Of a stretch of 64,000 nucleotides of DNA, positions 1-9,039 are shown one piece after another. Location of the stretch: the NCBI GenBank assembly GCA_016293845.1, contig JAEDDH010000010.1, positions 51,767 through 115,766 on the forward strand, in the 5' to 3' direction. The stretch comes from Bacteroidales bacterium (lineage in GTDB: Bacteria > Bacteroidota > Bacteroidia > Bacteroidales > UBA3824). Every line of letters starts with the position of its first letter. Position 1 is the stretch's first letter. The position numbers and the translations under genes were made by a program. The notes under the pieces were generated by a model. The model was not told the DNA's origin. It worked only from the letters and a program-made list of their open reading frames with translations, and did not search any database.

Positions 1-1
1 A

Positions 2-526
2 CGCATAATTAAGCCCACCATCGACGGCCTTATCAAAGACGGTATCGACTACCGTGGATTTATCTTCTTTGGACTTATCAATGTAAAAGGCGACCCCTAC
101 GTAATTGAGTACAACGTGCGAATGGGCGACCCCGAAACCGAATCGGTAATGCTTCGCGTAAAAGGTGGTTTTGTAGACCTTCTTGTGGCTGCCGCCCAGG
201 GCAATCTCAATGGCAAAAAGTGCGAAATCGACTCACAAACCGCCGCCACCGTGGTGCTTGCTTCGGGAGGATACCCCGAGGATTACAAAAAAGGTTTAGT
301 TATCAATGGCTTAGACACAGTAAAAGATTCTATCGTATTTCACGCCGGCACCAAAGAAAAAGACGGCGCGATAGTTACCGAAGGCGGACGTGTGCTCACT
401 GTTTCGTCGCTTGGCGACGACATTCCCTCAGCCCTTCAAAAATCATTAGACGGCATTGCCAAAATATCTTTTGAAGGCGCATACCATAGAAGAGACATCG
501 GCAAGGATCTTTTGAAATATGTGTAA
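2..526 (+). CDS. purD: Phosphoribosylamine-glycine ligase, C-terminal part (GARS)
   Basis: The reading frame is already open at the left edge, so only about the last 174 residues are present. GARS ligates glycine to 5-phosphoribosylamine in the second step of purine synthesis (cytosol). The ATP-grasp signature around residues 30-45 of the visible part (GDPYVIEYNVRMGDPETE) carries the metal-binding Glu/Asn residues, and it is followed by the usual C-terminal domain (VVLASGGYPEDYKKG, then HAGT and GGRVL). The C-terminus looks intact and ends in a TAA stop. The next gene is a broken accessory ORF on the same strand, so purD probably ends its transcript here, although no strong terminator was seen. 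Confidence 0.95.
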   Translation, partial: RIIKPTIDGLIKDGIDYRGFIFFGLINVKGDPYVIEYNVRMGDPETESVMLRVKGGFVDLLVAAAQGNLNGKKCEIDSQTAATVVLASGGYPEDYKKGLVINGLDTVKDSIVFHAGTKEKDGAIVTEGGRVLTVSSLGDDIPSALQKSLDGIAKISFEGAYHRRDIGKDLLKYV

Positions 527-601
527 GCAAAAAAATTGCATATTACCGCGCCTTTAAGTATATTTGCAAAAGATACTAAACAAATCAAAATAGATCTGGT
601 T

Positions 602-1005
602 ATGGCTGTCACAATCGACCTATCGCGCAGATTACCTATCGGTTTTCAAAGTTTTGCCGGCCTGCGGCAAAGAGGCTATCTTTATGCGGATAAAACCGAC
701 TATGTATATTTGCTTACACATTCAAGCAAGTCTTATTTTCTTGCGCGTCCCCGTCGGTTTGGTAAAAGTCTTTTTGCTAATACTTTAAAGGCGTATTTTG
801 AGGGCAGGAAAGAACTGTTGAGGGTTTGAAAATCACTGATTACGAAAAAGAGCGGCTACATTATCCCATAGCGTATTTTGATATCAAAATAGACAGCCAC
901 ATATTAGACAACTTGCAATACGACGACGACGAGAACCCTGAGGCTCGGCGGCTTGCGATACTAAATAATTTATTTTTTGGTGATGCAAAGCTGTCTGCTG
1001 CTTAG
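602..1005 (+). pseudogene. Broken AAA-ATPase (AAA_9 / DUF1703-type) gene remnant
   Basis: The first frame (ATG at 602) gives the typical N-terminus of the predicted AAA-ATPases of Bacteroidota: LPIGFQSFAGLRQRGYLYAD, then a Walker A-like RPRRFGKSLF. It stops at 827-829. The protein resumes in the next frame from about 820 with LFEGLKITDYEKERLHYPIAY, which is the normal continuation of this family, and runs to TAG at 1003-1005. One base is missing near 818 (ctgttgagg where ctgtttgagg would keep the frame). Family members are usually about 500 residues, so most of the gene, including the nuclease-like C-terminus, has also been lost. The native role of the family is unknown. The in-phase ORF could start at 536, but family alignment favours 602. 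Confidence 0.75.
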
Positions 1006-1574
1006 TAACTTTGTGCTAAACAGTAGTTTGCGTTAAAAATTTGTTTTTACAATGTTTCTTGCTTAAATTTTGTGGCAACAACTGCTGATAAACATCTTCC
1101 TTGGCTATAATTTTTATTTTTTATGGCTTAGGATAATGTTTATTGATAGTTTTTGTTATAATTATATGCAAATAATATAATTACTAACCACTTGAAAATT
1201 ATTTTTATATCTTTATACATATATCCCTATACATTAAAATTTATAAAAACTATTAATATTATTGTTAATCAGCATTAGAATATATTTTCTCTGACTGTTT
1301 AATTTTATTATTTTATATGGAATATAAAGAAATATAATAATAACAACGATAAAATATAAATAAATCTAATAATTTTTGCAAATAACAAAGATAAAAATGT
1401 AATTATCTAACAATCTGCTGATGAAAACAAATATGGGAGGCGGAAAAAAATAAAAAAATTTTACAAAATAATTGAAAAAATGTCTTAAAATGTTTTGGAG
1501 TTTACATAATAAATACTTTACTTTGTATTTGTAAAATTAAAATTATACTTTATATTATAAAACTAAACTCACTT
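1006..1574. other. Very AT-rich intergenic stretch without a recognisable gene
   Basis: About 570 bp of strongly AT-rich sequence with no convincing ORF on either strand. Near its right end TTTTG (1493-1497) lies about 20 bp before TTACTTTG (1518-1525). This resembles the Bacteroidota −33/−7 promoter with one mismatch and may drive the gene that starts at 1575. The low GC, next to a decayed ATPase gene, suggests a decayed accessory insertion, but nothing identifies its origin. Confidence 0.5.
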
Positions 1575-2285
1575 ATGGCAAGAACTTCAATTATCGCCTA
1601 CAACCTGCGTACGCTGAGCCGTACCAATCTATTAGGTTTTTTTAAAGAGTTTGTAAAACTCGAATCGTTTATCAATGCCGACTGCACCGAAATCAAAGAG
1701 TGGTTTGAGGATATTCCCTCGCACTTAGAGGATTATTCAAAGGCTATGGCTGTATGCGTAGAAAAACAAGAAAAGGCTATCCTTATCAACCTCAACGAGA
1801 TAGTGGCAATATACCGCAGTCTTAATTTTACACTCAAAGGCGCGGTTGGCTCTACCGACGCCACAGTGTCGAAGGCGGCTAACACTATTCTCAATCTTTT
1901 AGACAAATACGGTACGCTGGCATCGCAGACTTCGCAGCAGAAAAAAATCGGTTTTTTTGAGTATTTCAAAACTGCGGTAGACAAGCAGTCGAAGGCTGTG
2001 CAGAAGGCCATCTTCGGCGACGACCGCTATGCTAAGTTTTGCCAAAACCTCGCCGACATCACCGAACAGCGTAAGGCCAACAACGAAAACATTGCTAAAA
2101 TTGAGCGCGGCACAGTGGAGCGCATTTCCGAAAAACTCATCACCGCGTATGTAGACCTCAAGACTATCACCGACAAGATTATCCTCAAAAAAGGAGAAGC
2201 CTACGTGGGTGTCGATTTTGTTAAAAACTGGAACCAAGTGATAGCCAAGAGCAAGGTCAAAACCGCCAAAAAGACGGATATTTAA
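1575..2285 (+). CDS. Hypothetical helical protein (DUF6261-like)
   Basis: This 236-residue protein has no signal peptide and no transmembrane segment, and is predicted to be mostly alpha-helical and cytoplasmic. It resembles a widespread Bacteroidota family of unknown function (recalled as DUF6261, not verified). Recognisable traits are the N-terminal stretch ending in NLRTLSRTNLLGFFKEF, a Lys-rich body and a C-terminal GEAYVGVDFVKNWNQVI segment that looks like a linker to a basic tail. It stands alone between the AT-rich stretch and a strong terminator at 2327-2361, so it is probably monocistronic. No catalytic motif could be seen. Confidence 0.7.
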   Translation: MARTSIIAYNLRTLSRTNLLGFFKEFVKLESFINADCTEIKEWFEDIPSHLEDYSKAMAVCVEKQEKAILINLNEIVAIYRSLNFTLKGAVGSTDATVSKAANTILNLLDKYGTLASQTSQQKKIGFFEYFKTAVDKQSKAVQKAIFGDDRYAKFCQNLADITEQRKANNENIAKIERGTVERISEKLITAYVDLKTITDKIILKKGEAYVGVDFVKNWNQVIAKSKVKTAKKTDI

Positions 2286-2326
2286 TTTTTTTATACATTC
2301 AGAGTTAATTATAACTATGTTTATTG

Positions 2327-2361
2327 ATGCCGACGCCGTGATGGCTGTCGGCATTTTTTTT
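2327..2361 (+). terminator. Rho-independent terminator
   Basis: Arms ATGCCGAC (2327-2334) and GTCGGCAT (2347-2354) form a perfect 8-bp stem with a 12-nt loop, followed by eight T. It terminates the hypothetical gene that ends at 2285. Confidence 0.85.
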
Positions 2362-2370
2362 GAAGTAATT

Positions 2371-2416
2371 CCGTGTTCCTCTGCGCCCCTCCGCGCCCTC
2401 TGTGCCCTCCGTGGTT
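2371..2416. repeat. Degenerate pyrimidine-rich short tandem repeat
   Basis: Roughly five copies of a 9-10 bp unit (CCGTGTTCCT, CTGCGCCCCT, CCGCGCCCTC, TGTGCCCTCC, GTGG) sit just upstream of the valS promoter. Similar strings are common between genes in many bacterial genomes. No function is evident. Confidence 0.4.
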
Positions 2417-2426
2417 AAAAAAAAAA

Positions 2427-2458
2427 TTTGCAAGTTTCCACGCCAATATTTACCTTTG
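2427..2458 (+). promoter_or_regulatory. Bacteroidota-type promoter for valS
   Basis: TTTG at 2427-2430, exactly 20 bp, then TACCTTTG at 2451-2458, a full match to the −33/−7 consensus. Transcription would begin near 2465, which rules out the in-phase ATG at 2428 and supports the valS start at 2482. Confidence 0.85.
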
Positions 2459-2481
2459 CGCAGTTTTTAAATAGTGAAACA

Positions 2482-5181
2482 ATGGATATTCCTGCTAAAT
2501 ACGACGCTTCGGCGTCAGAATCTAAATGGTACAAGTACTGGACCGACAATAATTTTTTCGGCTCTAAGCCCGACGGCCGCAAGCCTTACACAATAGTTAT
2601 CCCCCCGCCAAACGTTACCGGCGTGCTGCACATGGGGCACATGCTCAACAATACTATTCAAGATATCCTCACCCGTCGCGCAAGGATGAAGGGTTTCAAT
2701 GCTCTTTGGGTGCCCGGTACCGACCACGCTTCTATTGCAACAGAGGCCAAGGTGGTGCAGAAACTTGCCAAACAAGGCATCAAAAAACGCGACCTTACCC
2801 GCGAACAGTTTCTCAAATACGCTTGGGAGTGGAAAGAGGAGCACGGCGGCGTAATTCTCGAACAGTTGAAAAAACTCGGCGCATCGTGCGATTGGAGCCG
2901 TACCGCTTTCACTATGGACGAACTCCGCAGCGAATCGGTTATGAAAGTGTTTGTAGACCTTTATAATAAGGGACTTATCTACCGCGGTCTCCGTATGGTA
3001 AACTGGGATCCCAAGGCGCAGACAGTGCTCAGCACCGAGGAGGTTATCTACCGCGAAGAAAAAAGCCATCTCTATCACCTTAAATATTATATTGCTGAGG
3101 GCGAAACCGTTAACCCCACAGGCACAGAGGGCGAGGTAATTCACAAAGACGGCAAAGGGTATTACGCCGTAGTGGCTACCACACGTCCCGAAACCATTAT
3201 GGGCGATACCGCAATGTGTATCAACCCCAAAGACCCCAAAAACCAATGGCTCAGAGGCCGCAAGGTGGTAGTGCCTTTGGTAAACCGCGTAATTCCAGTA
3301 ATTGAAGACCGTTACGTAGATATTGAGTTTGGTACAGGCTGTTTGAAAGTTACCCCTGCTCACGATGCCAACGACTATGCTCTTGGACAAACTCACAACC
3401 TCGAAGTTATCGACATTTTTAATCCCGACGGCACAATTGCTCCCGCAGGTAAACTCTATGTGGGAATAGACCGTATGGAGGTGCGCAGACAGATTGCCAT
3501 CGACCTCAAAAACGCCGGTCTGCTTGAAAAAATCGAAGATTACGACAACAAGGTAGGATATTCGGAGCGCAACGCCGACACAGCCGTTGAGCCGCGTCTT
3601 TGCAAACAGTGGTTCTTGAATATGAAGCACTTCGCCGACATTGCCCTGCCGCCCGTACTCGAAGGTAAGATTAAATTCTATCCTAATAAATACGTTAACA
3701 CATACCGCAACTGGCTCGAAAACATTCAAGATTGGTGTATCAGCCGTCAGTTGTGGTGGGGACACCGTATTCCTGCATATTTCTTGCCCACAGCCGAGGG
3801 CGAGGACGAAAAATATGTGGTTGCCCTCACTCCCGAAGAGGCTCTCAATCTTGCCCGCAAGCTAAAAGGATATGAAAATATCACTATCGACCAACTTCAA
3901 CGCGATGAGGATGCACTTGATACATGGTTCTCGTCGTGGCTGTGGCCTGTTTCGCTGTTCGACGGTATTAATCAACCCGGCAACGAAGAGATAAAATATT
4001 ATTATCCCACCACCGACCTTGTAACGGGTCCCGATATTATATTCTTCTGGGTTGCCCGAATGATTATGGCAGGCGAGGAGTATATGAAAGACGTTCCATT
4101 CCGCAATGTATACTTTACAGGTATTGTTCGCGACAAACTCGGCCGCAAGATGTCCAAGAGTTTGGGCAACAGTCCCGACCCGATAGAACTTATGGAAAAA
4201 TACTCTACCGACGGCGTTCGTATGGGTATGCTCTTGTGTTCTCCCGCTGGTGGCGACTTATTGTACGACGATGAACTCTGCTTGCAAGGTCGCAACTTTA
4301 CCAACAAGATTTGGAACGCATTCCGCCTTGTAAAAGGTTGGAGCGTAGACGATAACATTCCTCAGCCCGAGGCATCCAAAAAGGCAGTCGAATGGTTTGA
4401 CAACAAATTAAACAAAACCTTGGCAGAATTAGACAAGATGTTTGTTGATTTCCGCCTTTCGGAATCGTTGATGTCGGTTTACAAACTTTTCTGGGATGAG
4501 TTCTCGTCGTGGTATTTAGAGAGCGTTAAACCCGCATATCAACAGCCCATCGACGGCGCAACATACAAAGCCACAATAGCCTTCTTCGACAAATTGCTCA
4601 AAGTGCTTCACCCTTACATACCTTTTATCACAGAGGAAGTATGGCAGTTGCTCGAAACCCGCAAACAGGGCGAAAGCATCATGGTGGCTCAGATGCCCGA
4701 AGCCGGTGCTTGCAACGAAAAACTTCTCGAACGCTTTGAAACCGTCAAAGATGTTATCGCTAAAATCCGTCAAATACGTCAAGACAACGGCATTGCCCAG
4801 AAAGAGCCTCGCGAGGCCTTTGTCAAACTTGTTGACGGTGAGTATGATGACTATTTCAATAGCGTAATCATAAAGCATAGCAATCTTTCTAAATTACAAC
4901 TCACAAAAGAGGCCGTCGACGGTGCAAAAACTTTTGTTGCAAAAAATGTAGAATATTATATACCTTTGGGCGACAAAATCGACAAGGAAGAGGAGTTGAA
5001 AAAACTCAACGCCGAACTCGACTACACCCGCGGTTTCCTTGCCTCGGTAGAAAAGAAACTATCTAACGAACGTTTTGTTTCGGGCGCACCTGCCGCAGTG
5101 GTAGACCGTGAAAAACAGAAACTCGCCGATGCCAAGATGAAAATCGAGGCTTTGGAAAAACAGATAGCCGGGTTGAAATAA
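2482..5181 (+). CDS. valS: Valyl-tRNA synthetase
   Basis: Class I aminoacyl-tRNA synthetase that charges tRNA-Val (cytosol). The 899 residues match the family length. The HIGH motif appears as HMGH at residues 50-53 within PPPNVTGVLHMGH, and KMSKS is intact at residues 556-560. The editing (CP1) domain between them contains TTRPETIMGDTA. The C-terminal 70 residues form the Lys/Glu-rich coiled-coil arm typical of ValRS. The start at 2482 (MDIPAKYDAS) is chosen because an upstream in-phase ATG lies inside the −33 promoter element. The gene has its own promoter and terminator and so is a single-gene unit. Confidence 0.98.
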   Translation: MDIPAKYDASASESKWYKYWTDNNFFGSKPDGRKPYTIVIPPPNVTGVLHMGHMLNNTIQDILTRRARMKGFNALWVPGTDHASIATEAKVVQKLAKQGIKKRDLTREQFLKYAWEWKEEHGGVILEQLKKLGASCDWSRTAFTMDELRSESVMKVFVDLYNKGLIYRGLRMVNWDPKAQTVLSTEEVIYREEKSHLYHLKYYIAEGETVNPTGTEGEVIHKDGKGYYAVVATTRPETIMGDTAMCINPKDPKNQWLRGRKVVVPLVNRVIPVIEDRYVDIEFGTGCLKVTPAHDANDYALGQTHNLEVIDIFNPDGTIAPAGKLYVGIDRMEVRRQIAIDLKNAGLLEKIEDYDNKVGYSERNADTAVEPRLCKQWFLNMKHFADIALPPVLEGKIKFYPNKYVNTYRNWLENIQDWCISRQLWWGHRIPAYFLPTAEGEDEKYVVALTPEEALNLARKLKGYENITIDQLQRDEDALDTWFSSWLWPVSLFDGINQPGNEEIKYYYPTTDLVTGPDIIFFWVARMIMAGEEYMKDVPFRNVYFTGIVRDKLGRKMSKSLGNSPDPIELMEKYSTDGVRMGMLLCSPAGGDLLYDDELCLQGRNFTNKIWNAFRLVKGWSVDDNIPQPEASKKAVEWFDNKLNKTLAELDKMFVDFRLSESLMSVYKLFWDEFSSWYLESVKPAYQQPIDGATYKATIAFFDKLLKVLHPYIPFITEEVWQLLETRKQGESIMVAQMPEAGACNEKLLERFETVKDVIAKIRQIRQDNGIAQKEPREAFVKLVDGEYDDYFNSVIIKHSNLSKLQLTKEAVDGAKTFVAKNVEYYIPLGDKIDKEEELKKLNAELDYTRGFLASVEKKLSNERFVSGAPAAVVDREKQKLADAKMKIEALEKQIAGLK

Positions 5182-5219
5182 CGAAACACACTAAACTCAC
5201 TTTTATATCATTTGTCCTT

Positions 5220-5250
5220 AATAGCCGGCGTAACTCACCGGCTATTTTTT
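5220..5250 (+). terminator. Rho-independent terminator of valS
   Basis: AATAGCCGG (5220-5228) pairs perfectly with CCGGCTATT (5238-5246) around a 9-nt loop, followed by a T run. A −7-like TATTTTTG (5253-5260) follows immediately and probably starts the next transcript (gldB). Confidence 0.85.
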
Positions 5251-5277
5251 ATTATTTTTGTAACCAAAAGAAATAAA

Positions 5278-6282
5278 ATGAAAAAGAATATTTTGATAAT
5301 GCTCTCCGCCATAACACTTGCCTCGTGCGGAGGAAACAGTTTTGATGTAGACGTTTCGGGCATTGATGCCGCAATAGACATTGAGCGTTTCGACCTTGAT
5401 TTCGACACCATTGCGCCTCAAAACATTCAATATTCGCTCAATGCCCTTACTGAAAAATATGGCGACTTTGCCGAGTTTTACACCGACGGCATAATCGGCA
5501 TTGGCACGGTAGAAACTCCCACGCTTGCAAATGCTTACAGCGATTTTTCTAACTATTGCAAGAGCAACGGCATTTTCGACGACGTGCAAAAGCAGTTTCC
5601 CGACCTCAATAGTCTCAAATCTATTATGGCTCAGGGCGCAAAGCACTTTAAATATTATTTCCCCAACGATACCTTGCCCAAACTCTACACTGTGGTTTCA
5701 GGGTTTCAAGAATCGATGTTTCCCACCGAGGGCATTATAGCGGTAAGTCTCGACAAATATCTCGGCAACACATACCCGCACTACCAAAGTCTCGGCATTG
5801 AGGTGTACAAACGCCGCAGAATGATACCAGAGATGATTCCCGCCGACTATTTCCGCTGCATTGCAATGCTCAATTATCCCAAAGACGAAAACGCCGCCTT
5901 CAACATTCTCAACGAAATGATTTACGAAGGCCGTATACAATACTTCCTCAACTGTATGCTTCCCGAAACGCCCGATTCCACCCGCTGGGGCTACACCGAT
6001 TTTCAGTACCGCTGGGCAGAGTATTACGAAGAGGAAATCTGGGACTATCTTGTAGACAAGAAAATGCTTTTCGACACCAATCCCATAGCGGTGCGCAACT
6101 TCACCGGCGAGGGTCCGTTTACCAACGCCTTTGGCAACAACTCCGCCCCCGGCTGTGCCTCGTATTGCGGCTACCGAATAGTCTGCTCCTATATGCGCAA
6201 CAATCCCGACGTTACGCTCAAAGACCTTATGGAGATAAAGGATATGAATCAGATATACAACAAGGCACGGTATAATCCGTAG
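5278..6282 (+). CDS. gldB: GldB-like lipoprotein
   Basis: This 334-residue lipoprotein has a basic start (MKKN), a hydrophobic stretch and the lipobox LASC, so Cys is expected to be lipidated and the protein anchored in the envelope. The family pattern is clear: IERFDLDF near the N-terminus, a central GIIAVSLDKYLG block, and a C-terminal YCGYRIVCSYM segment. GldB was defined as a gliding-motility lipoprotein in Flavobacterium, but homologs are widespread in non-gliding Bacteroidales, where the role is unclear. The start at 5278 is chosen because it gives the lipoprotein signal; the in-phase upstream ATG at 5212 lies before the valS terminator. Confidence 0.85.
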   Translation: MKKNILIMLSAITLASCGGNSFDVDVSGIDAAIDIERFDLDFDTIAPQNIQYSLNALTEKYGDFAEFYTDGIIGIGTVETPTLANAYSDFSNYCKSNGIFDDVQKQFPDLNSLKSIMAQGAKHFKYYFPNDTLPKLYTVVSGFQESMFPTEGIIAVSLDKYLGNTYPHYQSLGIEVYKRRRMIPEMIPADYFRCIAMLNYPKDENAAFNILNEMIYEGRIQYFLNCMLPETPDSTRWGYTDFQYRWAEYYEEEIWDYLVDKKMLFDTNPIAVRNFTGEGPFTNAFGNNSAPGCASYCGYRIVCSYMRNNPDVTLKDLMEIKDMNQIYNKARYNP

Positions 6283-6352
6283 TTATTGTTAGGAGAAATG
6301 AAAGAATAATGTATATTTGCAGTTGGATATTTCACCTTAATTATTAAAAGCT

Positions 6353-6586
6353 ATGAGTATAAAGGATTTTGTACCGGAATTTACCGACGATGAACTGAAA
6401 GCCACTGAAGAGACAGACGATTTGATATTCTTCTCATACATAAACGAATGGGACAAAGTGCCTCCGATAGTTAAAAAGCGCATTTGGACAAGACGGATGC
6501 TTGCTTGTAAAGAATCGCAAGGCACAATGACACTCGCTCCTGGATTCTCGTTTGATTCTGATTCTAAGATAAAGCTTTACAATTAG
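6353..6586 (+). CDS. Putative antitoxin of a VapBC-like pair
   Basis: This 77-residue acidic protein ends three bases before a PIN-domain gene, the usual toxin-antitoxin order. The N-terminal 25 residues are acidic, and the middle holds a basic helix-like segment (VKKRIWTRRMLACKE). No standard DNA-binding fold (AbrB or RHH) is obvious, so the antitoxin role rests on position. A −7-like TATATTTG at 6312-6319 lies about 33 bp upstream, and such pairs are normally autoregulated. Confidence 0.6.
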   Translation: MSIKDFVPEFTDDELKATEETDDLIFFSYINEWDKVPPIVKKRIWTRRMLACKESQGTMTLAPGFSFDSDSKIKLYN

Positions 6587-6589
6587 TCT

Positions 6590-7012
6590 ATGGCGCGATA
6601 TATGATTGACACCAACATCCTCTGTTTTATGATAGAGGAGGATGATAGGCTTTCAAAAGATGTTAAAGCCATAGTAACCGATTGTGAAAACACACTATTT
6701 GTTAGTGCCGAATCAGTTAAAGAACTTGTTGTTGCCCATCGTAACAAAAATTTGTTAGCCAACCGATGGAAAACAGCCGATGAACTTGTGAACGCTATCA
6801 AGAAACAATATCGTTTTGTAATTCTTCCTGTTGATATCAATACTATTCATAGTATGGCAAAACTCGAAATCAATGAGGCTGCCGACCATAAAGACCCGTC
6901 AGACCATCTTATTATTGCCCACGCTATAACTATGGGTATGCCGTTGATTTCAAACGACAGAAAATTTCCTTTTTACAAAAGTCAGGGATTAGAACTTGTT
7001 ACGAATTTTTAA
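6590..7012 (+). CDS. PIN-domain ribonuclease toxin (VapC-like)
   Basis: A 140-residue PIN domain. The catalytic acidic residues can be placed: Asp in MIDTNIL at the N-terminus, Glu in SAESVKEL, and the C-terminal Asp pair in DHKDPSDHLIIAHA, followed by ISNDRKF. VapC toxins cleave specific RNAs, often tRNA or rRNA. The gene starts three bases after the preceding small ORF, so the two are co-transcribed. It is a different subtype from the PIN protein at 30535-30933. The target RNA cannot be inferred. Confidence 0.85.
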   Translation: MARYMIDTNILCFMIEEDDRLSKDVKAIVTDCENTLFVSAESVKELVVAHRNKNLLANRWKTADELVNAIKKQYRFVILPVDINTIHSMAKLEINEAADHKDPSDHLIIAHAITMGMPLISNDRKFPFYKSQGLELVTNF

Positions 7013-7031
7013 AATAAACACCCCAATATTT

Positions 7032-8567
7032 ATGAAACGCACTGTATTACTTACAGCGGCATTGGCTACCGCATTATGTGCCAACGCTCAAAAAACCGAA
7101 ATCACCACCGAAGGAAAGTCGGCTCACGTGATTCCCGCCGAAATCTACGGTCAGTTTGCCGAACACCTCGGACGTTGTATCTACGACGGTATCTGGGTGG
7201 GCAAAAACAGCACCATTGCTAACCAAGACGGCTACCGCACCGACGTGTTCAACGCTCTTAAAGATTTGAAAATCCCTGTATTGCGCTGGCCGGGAGGATG
7301 TTTTGCCGAAACTTACCATTGGCGCGACGGCGTTGGTCCTCAAAAAGACCGTCCCACCCTCAAAAACGTCTTCTGGGGCAACACAATGGAAGACAACACG
7401 TTTGGCACTCACGAGTTTTTCACACTTTGCGAACGTCTTGGATGCAAATCGTATCTGTCGATCAACTTGGGAACCGGCTCTACACGTGATATGGCAGAGT
7501 GGCTCGACTATATCACCGGCACCGACGACACTCCCGAGGTAACGCTCCGCAAAAAGAACGGTCGCGAAAAACCTTTTAAACTCGACTATATAGGCATCGG
7601 CAACGAATCGTGGGGCTGCGGCGGCAATATGCGTGCCGAATACTATGCCGACGTGTTCCGTCAGTATTCTACCTACTCACATCTTTACTGCAACAATACC
7701 AAACCCGTGCGTGTGGCTTCGGGCTCAAACGATTTTGACTATCATTGGACCGAGGTGCTGCTCAAAAACGCCGGAGAGCACATGGACCATATTTCGCTTC
7801 ACTACTACGTGCTGCCTATCCGCGACTGGAACGGCTCTAAGGGTCCCGACCGTGGATTTGCCGAAGAACAGTATTTCACCGTTATCCGCGACGGCTACAA
7901 AATGGGCGAGATGGTTCCCAAGCACATCGAAATTATTCAAAAGTATCAGAAACACGTTAAACTCGACGTTGACGAATGGGGAATCTGGACAGATCCCGAG
8001 CCCGGCACAAATTCTGGACACCTCTATCAGCAGAACACCCTCCGCGACGCTCTACTCGCAAGCACCACTCTCGATATTTTCCACAAATACGCTTACGGTA
8101 TAGGAATGTGCAATATTGCGCAGATGATCAACGTGTTGCAGGCTATGATACTCACCAAGGGCGACAAGATGATTCTTACTCCCACTTACCACGTTTTCAA
8201 GATGTACAATGTGCATCAAAACGCCGAGTATATTCCGCTCAACTTCAAATCGCCCAAATACACATTCAACGGCGAGAGCATCGACGCCCTCAGCGCCACA
8301 CTATCTAAAAAAGACGGAGTTTACCACTTGACAATCACCAATGTAGACCCCAAAAACAAACAGACCATCTCGCTCAACGCCGCCAACATTGTGGCAAAAG
8401 GCATCACCAAAGCCGAGATTATCACCTCAGCCAAGTTCAACGATTTCAACACATTTGAAAAACCCGACTTGATCAAACCCGCAGCCTTCACCGGCGCATC
8501 AATGAAAAAAGGCGTTATAGAGGCAGTTTTGCCACCTATGAGTATTGTTACAATTGAATTGAAATAA
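7032..8567 (+). CDS. Secreted alpha-L-arabinofuranosidase, GH51
   Basis: This 511-residue enzyme with a Sec signal peptide (cleavage after CANA) probably acts in the periplasm or at the surface, removing arabinofuranosyl side groups from arabinoxylan or arabinan. GH51 hallmarks are LRWPGGCFAETYHW, the acid/base Glu192 in IGNESWG, and the nucleophile Glu315 in VDEWGIW; a C-terminal beta-sandwich follows. The upstream in-phase ATG at 6996 overlaps the PIN gene and lacks a signal peptide, so 7032 is preferred. A small Dabb gene follows 8 bp downstream and is probably co-transcribed. It belongs functionally with the alpha-glucuronidases at 55-62 kb. Confidence 0.95.
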   Translation: MKRTVLLTAALATALCANAQKTEITTEGKSAHVIPAEIYGQFAEHLGRCIYDGIWVGKNSTIANQDGYRTDVFNALKDLKIPVLRWPGGCFAETYHWRDGVGPQKDRPTLKNVFWGNTMEDNTFGTHEFFTLCERLGCKSYLSINLGTGSTRDMAEWLDYITGTDDTPEVTLRKKNGREKPFKLDYIGIGNESWGCGGNMRAEYYADVFRQYSTYSHLYCNNTKPVRVASGSNDFDYHWTEVLLKNAGEHMDHISLHYYVLPIRDWNGSKGPDRGFAEEQYFTVIRDGYKMGEMVPKHIEIIQKYQKHVKLDVDEWGIWTDPEPGTNSGHLYQQNTLRDALLASTTLDIFHKYAYGIGMCNIAQMINVLQAMILTKGDKMILTPTYHVFKMYNVHQNAEYIPLNFKSPKYTFNGESIDALSATLSKKDGVYHLTITNVDPKNKQTISLNAANIVAKGITKAEIITSAKFNDFNTFEKPDLIKPAAFTGASMKKGVIEAVLPPMSIVTIELK

Positions 8568-8575
8568 ATATAAAA

Positions 8576-8878
8576 ATGGTAAAGCACATTATTCTCTGGC
8601 AGTTGAAAGACGAACTCACTGCCGAACAGAAAGCCGAAGCCAAGGCCGCTATCAAAAACGGTTTGGAAGGCTTGAAGGGCAAAGTTCCCGGATTAAAGGA
8701 AATCAAGGTAAACATCAATCCCTTAGCATCATCTAATGCCGACGTTATGTTGGATTCGTTGATGGAAAGCGAGGAGGCATTGAAAGGTTACGCCGTTCAC
8801 CCCGACCACGTGGCTGTGGCTACCGGCATTGTCCGTCCCAATGTAAAACTCCGCGTTTGTATGGATTACGAGGTGTAA
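8576..8878 (+). CDS. Dabb (stress-responsive alpha/beta barrel) protein
   Basis: A 100-residue ferredoxin-like alpha/beta-barrel protein. The start (MVKHIILWQLKDEL) and the C-terminal YAVHPDHVAVA segment with its conserved His are typical of the Dabb family, which forms dimeric barrels; most members have no assigned reaction. It follows the GH51 gene by 8 bp and is followed by a terminator, so the two form one transcript. Its connection with arabinose metabolism is positional only. Confidence 0.85.
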   Translation: MVKHIILWQLKDELTAEQKAEAKAAIKNGLEGLKGKVPGLKEIKVNINPLASSNADVMLDSLMESEEALKGYAVHPDHVAVATGIVRPNVKLRVCMDYEV

Positions 8879-8887
8879 TTTTTTATG

Positions 8888-8923
8888 GGATATGGCAAAA
8901 AATGTATGCCATATCCTTTTTTT
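8888..8923 (+). terminator. Rho-independent terminator after the GH51-Dabb unit
   Basis: GGATATGGCA (8888-8897) pairs perfectly with TGCCATATCC (8907-8916), followed by seven T. Directly after it, TACTTTTG (8927-8934) matches the −7 consensus and could start a transcript that runs through the structured element at 9040-9218. Confidence 0.85.
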
Positions 8924-9039
8924 CTTTACTTTTGCAAAAACATCAACGTATAATTTATGGCATAACAAAAAACATTAACATACGGCATTAACTATTATTC
9001 GCGTTCAAAACAAAAGCGTAGGAAACTGTTGATTTTGAA

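Noticed and set aside
2428..2481. Upstream start codon for valS
   Set aside because: The ATG at 2428 falls inside the −33 promoter element and the added residues are not conserved.
2515..3765. 416-codon open frame antisense to valS
   Set aside because: It lies wholly within valS and its sequence shows no domain; antisense frames stay open because of codon bias in the real gene.
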